A program made the translations under genes and the position numbers. A stretch of DNA of 64,000 nucleotides from Solirubrobacter soli DSM 22325 (lineage in GTDB: Bacteria; Actinomycetota; Thermoleophilia; Solirubrobacterales; Solirubrobacteraceae). How positions within the stretch are numbered: position 1 is the first letter of the stretch; every line of letters begins with the position of its first letter. Location of the stretch: assembly GCF_000423665.1 (NCBI RefSeq), contig NZ_AUIK01000028.1, forward strand, positions 1 through 64,000. The letters run 5' to 3'. Under the pieces are notes generated by a model. The model saw nothing but the letters and a program-made list of their open reading frames with translations, had not been told where the DNA came from and ran no database searches. Below are positions 61,390 to 64,000 of the stretch, one piece after another.

Positions 61390-62013
61390 ATGGCTTCGCT
61401 TCCGCCCCGTGCATACGTGCGGCGTTGCCCGCATTGCGGAACCCAATCGCGGTTCGAGTTCGCCAGTGAGCAGCGGGTGTCCGACGCCAACGGGGAAATG
61501 CGTGCGTGGCTGACAGTTACATGTCCAGCCTGCGGCGGAGCGGTGTTGTTGGAACTCGACCCAAACCGCGACGACATCGTGCAGCGAATGGTGCCCGAGC
61601 ACATCGGCGAATGGAGCGTTCGGCACCTTCCTGACGACGTCGCCGCCGATTGGGCCGAAGCCGTGAAGGTCTTCGACGTCGCCGCCCATCGAATGACGGT
61701 GGTCGCCTGCGGACGTACCTTGGAAGCCGCCGCTGATGCGCGCGGCGTTGAAGGCAAGACCCTGGAGCGCCGCATCCGCAAGATGCTGGACGACGGGGTA
61801 ATCACGACCGAATTCGGCGCGGCCATGACGTACGTCCGGTTCATCCGAAACACCGGCGCCCATGCCGGTCAGGACGTCCCGGCCGACGCGGCGGAAGGCA
61901 CCATGCAGTTCACCTTGCAGGCCCTTCGATTGCTCTTCGAGGTTCCCGGCGAGCTAGCTCGGCTCCAAGGCCCACCGGCCGAGCTTGCCGACGGACCCGC
62001 CCATCTGGAGTGA
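61390..62013 (+). CDS. DUF4145-domain zinc-ribbon protein
   Basis: 207 residues. N-terminal zinc ribbon with CPHC and CPAC (RRCPHCGTQSRFEF, VTCPACGGAVLLEL), then a DUF4145 helical domain: VVACGRTLEAAADARG, TLERRIRKMLDDGVIT and YVRFIRNTGAHAGQD. DUF4145 occurs alone or fused to restriction or defence proteins. ATG at 61390 is preferred; a GTG six codons earlier is possible. Confidence 0.85.
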   Translation: MASLPPRAYVRRCPHCGTQSRFEFASEQRVSDANGEMRAWLTVTCPACGGAVLLELDPNRDDIVQRMVPEHIGEWSVRHLPDDVAADWAEAVKVFDVAAHRMTVVACGRTLEAAADARGVEGKTLERRIRKMLDDGVITTEFGAAMTYVRFIRNTGAHAGQDVPADAAEGTMQFTLQALRLLFEVPGELARLQGPPAELADGPAHLE

Positions 62014-62066
62014 AGGCGAGACGCCGGGATCGTGTTTCGGCGCGATCTTGACCACCGGCGTGGGCG

Positions 62067-62414
62067 TCACTGCGGCCAGGCGGCTCGAATGTCGATCGTG
62101 AGCGTGCGCGGCTTCAGTGGCGACGGGTCAACGCGGCCGTATGGCGGTGCCGCGTGGTAGCCGGTGGCGACGGTGCCGCCGGTCGGAGGAACTTCCGGGC
62201 TGAACCTCAGGTGCCCGTCGGGAACCGCCGCGCCGGCCGTCACCGGCACCGACGGCGAGTCGAACACCTGCCGCGCCAGGGTCACGCCACCGACGGCGCC
62301 AGCAAGAACCAACATGCTCACAGCGAGTGGCCGTCGCCACGGCTCGAACGCGGTCGGCCGCATGAACGGACGTTCGTAGTGCGCGGGAACGGTGGCGGCC
62401 GATGAAGCAATCAT
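62067..62414 (-). CDS. Small membrane-anchored unknown protein (island)
   Basis: 115 residues. A cytoplasmic start of about 30 residues, one membrane helix (PLAVSMLVLAGAVGGVTLA), then an outer Pro/Gly-rich part (GHLRFSPEVPPTGGTVATG). No recognised family. Confidence 0.6.
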   Translation of the reverse strand: MIASSAATVPAHYERPFMRPTAFEPWRRPLAVSMLVLAGAVGGVTLARQVFDSPSVPVTAGAAVPDGHLRFSPEVPPTGGTVATGYHAAPPYGRVDPSPLKPRTLTIDIRAAWPQ

Positions 62415-62458
62415 GAGTTTCTCGCCAGGCTAGGCGCATTCCCGGACGGATCGCACGG

Positions 62459-62728
62459 TCACTCCAACGCGTCGGCCGGGAAGACGAAGCGCCGATGGTC
62501 AGTCGTGTCGGCCGGCGCGACCGCGCGGCCAGGCCGTAGGCCGGTCCATTCGGGTGGTCGCGGATTGTCCACGTGGCCGCCGCGCTCTTCGACCCACGCT
62601 TGGACGGCTTCAAGATCGCCGCCGTGCGCTTCCACGTGGCCGAACGGCGCCGATAGCCACCCTGGCCGCATGTCCATGGTCTGGCGGCCCACCGTGGCCA
62701 GTAGATCGCGGATCGGATCGGCGCTCAT
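62459..62728 (-). CDS. Unknown 89-residue soluble protein (island)
   Basis: Starts MSADPIRDLLATVGRQTMDM and continues AHGGDLEAVQAWVEERGG. No membrane segment. Same strand as its neighbours, with 44 and 30 base gaps. Family not recognised. Confidence 0.5.
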   Translation of the reverse strand: MSADPIRDLLATVGRQTMDMRPGWLSAPFGHVEAHGGDLEAVQAWVEERGGHVDNPRPPEWTGLRPGRAVAPADTTDHRRFVFPADALE

Positions 62729-62758
62729 GCGTAGAAGTCTGCGGCCAGGAGCGGACGG

Positions 62759-63163
62759 CTATCGACGGCGACGACGCACCTGGCGGACGGCTACCACCCA
62801 ACCGGCGACGAAGCCGACCCCTTCGCCCCACGCGGCGCCACCCGTCAGGACACCGCCGACGAATCCGCCCGTCGTGGCCATGCCGGCCACGTACATCGTT
62901 TCGTGAGTCGGATCGACCGCTTGGCGGATCGCCTGGCCGACTTCGTAGGGCACGATGCGAAGCGACACGTCGCCGCCGCCAGCGAAAGCCCCACCGCCAC
63001 CGCCGCTTGCGGTGAGGCGAACCGACGCCGACGGCGCGAAGCCGCTTGAGAACGCCGGAACGGCGTGAACCGTGGCGTCCCGTCGCATCACCAAGGCCGG
63101 CGCACCGCGAATCCCGCGCACCGCGTTCTCAATCTGAGCGATGCGTGTTCGACGGCGCGGCAC
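62759..63163 (-). CDS. Unknown protein with glycine-rich hydrophobic C-terminus (island)
   Basis: 134 residues from GTG 63163. A basic start (MPRRRTRIAQIENAV), a Gly-rich stretch (GGGGGAFAGGGD), and a C-terminal hydrophobic pair (YVAGMATTGGFVGGV, WGEGVGFVAGWVVAVRQ) ending RRRRR. The C-terminus looks like a glycine-zipper type membrane hairpin, seen in pore-forming or phage membrane proteins. Function not assignable. Confidence 0.5.
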   Translation of the reverse strand: MPRRRTRIAQIENAVRGIRGAPALVMRRDATVHAVPAFSSGFAPSASVRLTASGGGGGAFAGGGDVSLRIVPYEVGQAIRQAVDPTHETMYVAGMATTGGFVGGVLTGGAAWGEGVGFVAGWVVAVRQVRRRRR

Positions 63164-63374
63164 CCCACCAGATATTGCGGGTCGCGGGCGACGGAATAAG
63201 GTCCGTGCGCCTTTCGCCCGACTTCGATCGCGCTATTCCTCTGGGCTTCGTCCGGCTATTCGGCTGCTGGAACCCTCAACCGCGCCGTGGCGCACCGTGT
63301 GCACCGGCGTCGCGTAGGCCGTCACGCCGTACAGATTTCGTGCGCGATGGGAGAGGCGGCGCACGAGAGGCGCC

Positions 63375-63392
63375 GAGGGGGTTGACCCCCTC
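63375..63392 (-). terminator. Hairpin after the gene ending at 63396
   Basis: GAGGGGG (63375-63381), TTGA, CCCCCTC (63386-63392): a perfect 7-bp stem three bases past the stop codon on the minus strand. The 63164-63395 gap otherwise holds nothing I recognise. Confidence 0.5.
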
Positions 63393-63395
63393 CCC

Positions 63396-63650
63396 TCACA
63401 CGTCGAAGCCTGACCCGTGGCCGCGTGAGGCCGCGACGATGGCCACGAGCGTTTCCCCATGCGTCATCGGCGCTTGCTCGGGCACGACGGCACCGACGAC
63501 GCCGTGGCTCGTGCTCCTGGCTCCACCGTCGAAGCCTCCCGTCCGCGCCGGTTCGGGTTCGGCCGGGGCGATCTGGCCGCCGGTGAGCGCGGTCAAGAGG
63601 CTGGCGCGCTGCTCGGCGTTGGCCTGGCGTGCGGCGTCCACGATGCTCAC
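63396..63650 (-). CDS. Unknown 84-residue protein (island)
   Basis: GTG at 63650 gives a helical start (SIVDAARQANAEQRASLLTA), then a Pro/Gly-rich middle and THGETLVAIVAASRG. The GTG overlaps the upstream TGA (GTGA), so it is translated with its neighbour. No family recognised. Confidence 0.6.
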   Translation of the reverse strand: MSIVDAARQANAEQRASLLTALTGGQIAPAEPEPARTGGFDGGARSTSHGVVGAVVPEQAPMTHGETLVAIVAASRGHGSGFDV

Positions 63651-64000
63651 GACGCCACCCGCTCGGGTTCGAGCACGGCGCCTTCGATCACGCGCCTGAC
63701 CGGGACGGGCGCGACTTCCCCGCCGGCGAGCAACGCCGCATCGACCGCTTGGGCGACGGCTTCGAGGCGTGTATGCGGCACGGACCCAGCGCGCGGTCCT
63801 CCCACGAGCGAGAGGAGCGCAAGCGCGCGTTGCTCGACATGCGCACGCGCCTGGTACGCGTCCGAGATCTCGCACAGGGCGGCATCGCATCGCACCTTCA
63901 CTTCGCGCGCGTCGTCGGCAAGCTCGGCCGCCAGGTCGCGCCAGTGCTCGCCGGCGAAGCGCCCAACGGCGTCGCTGGCGTCTTGAAGGGCGCGCGAGAG
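63647..64000 (-). CDS. Unknown helical protein, 5' end outside the window (island)
   Basis: The frame is open to the window edge, so the start lies beyond 64000; a GTG at 63901 is only an internal candidate. Visible residues include LQDASDAVGRFAGEHWRDLA, DAALCEISDAYQARAHVEQR and LEAVAQAVDAALLAGGEV, all helical. It overlaps the next gene by GTGA. Function unknown. Confidence 0.6.
   Translation of the reverse strand, partial: LSRALQDASDAVGRFAGEHWRDLAAELADDAREVKVRCDAALCEISDAYQARAHVEQRALALLSLVGGPRAGSVPHTRLEAVAQAVDAALLAGGEVAPVPVRRVIEGAVLEPERVAS

Larger units (their letters stand above)
58322..64000. mobile_element. Probable genomic island integrated at tRNA-Arg
   Basis: From the tRNA 3' end to the window edge there are only short genes without housekeeping functions, several membrane-anchored unknowns, a decayed gene of a type seen in mobile elements, and visibly more AT-containing codons than before the tRNA. 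tRNA 3' ends are classic integration targets. No integrase or repeat of the tRNA end is visible, so the far boundary is outside the window. Confidence 0.5.

Overview
The window looks like chromosomal DNA from a very GC-rich actinobacterium. Several features point that way: an actinobacterial integration host factor (mIHF) gene next to gmk, the order mihF-gmk and rpoZ-coaBC, a NusA/InfB/TruB/RibF information-processing cluster, frequent GTG/TTG starts, and many 1-4 base ATGA/GTGA overlaps. A chemotaxis receptor, omega/CoaBC coupling, secreted beta-propeller paralogues and several ECF sigma factors fit a member of class Thermoleophilia (Solirubrobacter/Conexibacter-like). That taxonomic call is inference from gene content; no 16S rRNA gene is present.

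Layout. 1-2.3 kb: end of a small gene, a 36-bp tandem repeat array and a methyl-accepting chemotaxis protein. 2.3-7.7 kb: a minus-strand run of pnp, M16 peptidase, dapB, a small unknown gene and a LigD-type polymerase. 7.9-13.6 kb: mixed-strand accessory genes (saccharopine-dehydrogenase-like oxidoreductase, TetR regulator, SpoIIE/PP2C phosphatase, monooxygenase-like protein, DMT transporter, SRPBCC protein, cupredoxin lipoprotein). 13.6-15.9 kb: an ECF sigma/anti-sigma pair, then peroxiredoxin and DsbA-like genes. 15.9-24.8 kb: the core translation cluster rimP-nusA-ylxR-infB-DUF503-rbfA-nrnA-truB-ribF-(GGDEF)-rpsO, all on the minus strand. 24.9-29.7 kb: a TPR gene and a MoxR-DUF58-transglutaminase operon. 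29.7-37.0 kb: coaBC-rpoZ and mihF-gmk, separated by three tandem secreted propeller paralogues and an SMP-30-like gene. 37.1-45.9 kb: a complete pyrR-pyrB-pyrC-carA-carB-pyrK-pyrD operon with a PyrR-type RNA leader. 46-58 kb: RNase Z, an orphan substrate-binding lipoprotein, an ECF sigma factor paired with a giant membrane-anchored BNR propeller, the ATP-grasp/alpha-E/transglutaminase cluster, an ArsR-regulated MFS pump and a phosphodiesterase.

At 58.25 kb lies a tRNA-Arg(CCG). Everything after it is different: short unknown proteins, several with one or two membrane segments, a frame-shifted remnant of a mobile-element gene, a DUF4145 zinc-ribbon protein, and looser codon use. I read this as a genomic island integrated at the tRNA and running off the right edge of the window. 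No integrase or second attachment site is visible.

Most interesting for follow-up: the tRNA-linked island of membrane-anchored unknowns; the ECF-sigma/propeller pair; the three propeller paralogues splitting mihF-gmk from rpoZ-coaBC; a Cys3His tail on NusA; a terminator 21 bases upstream of the rimP start; a helically phased AACGTA array; and three conserved genes (M16 peptidase, DsbA-like, YlxR) whose homologous N-termini lack an ATG/GTG/TTG start.
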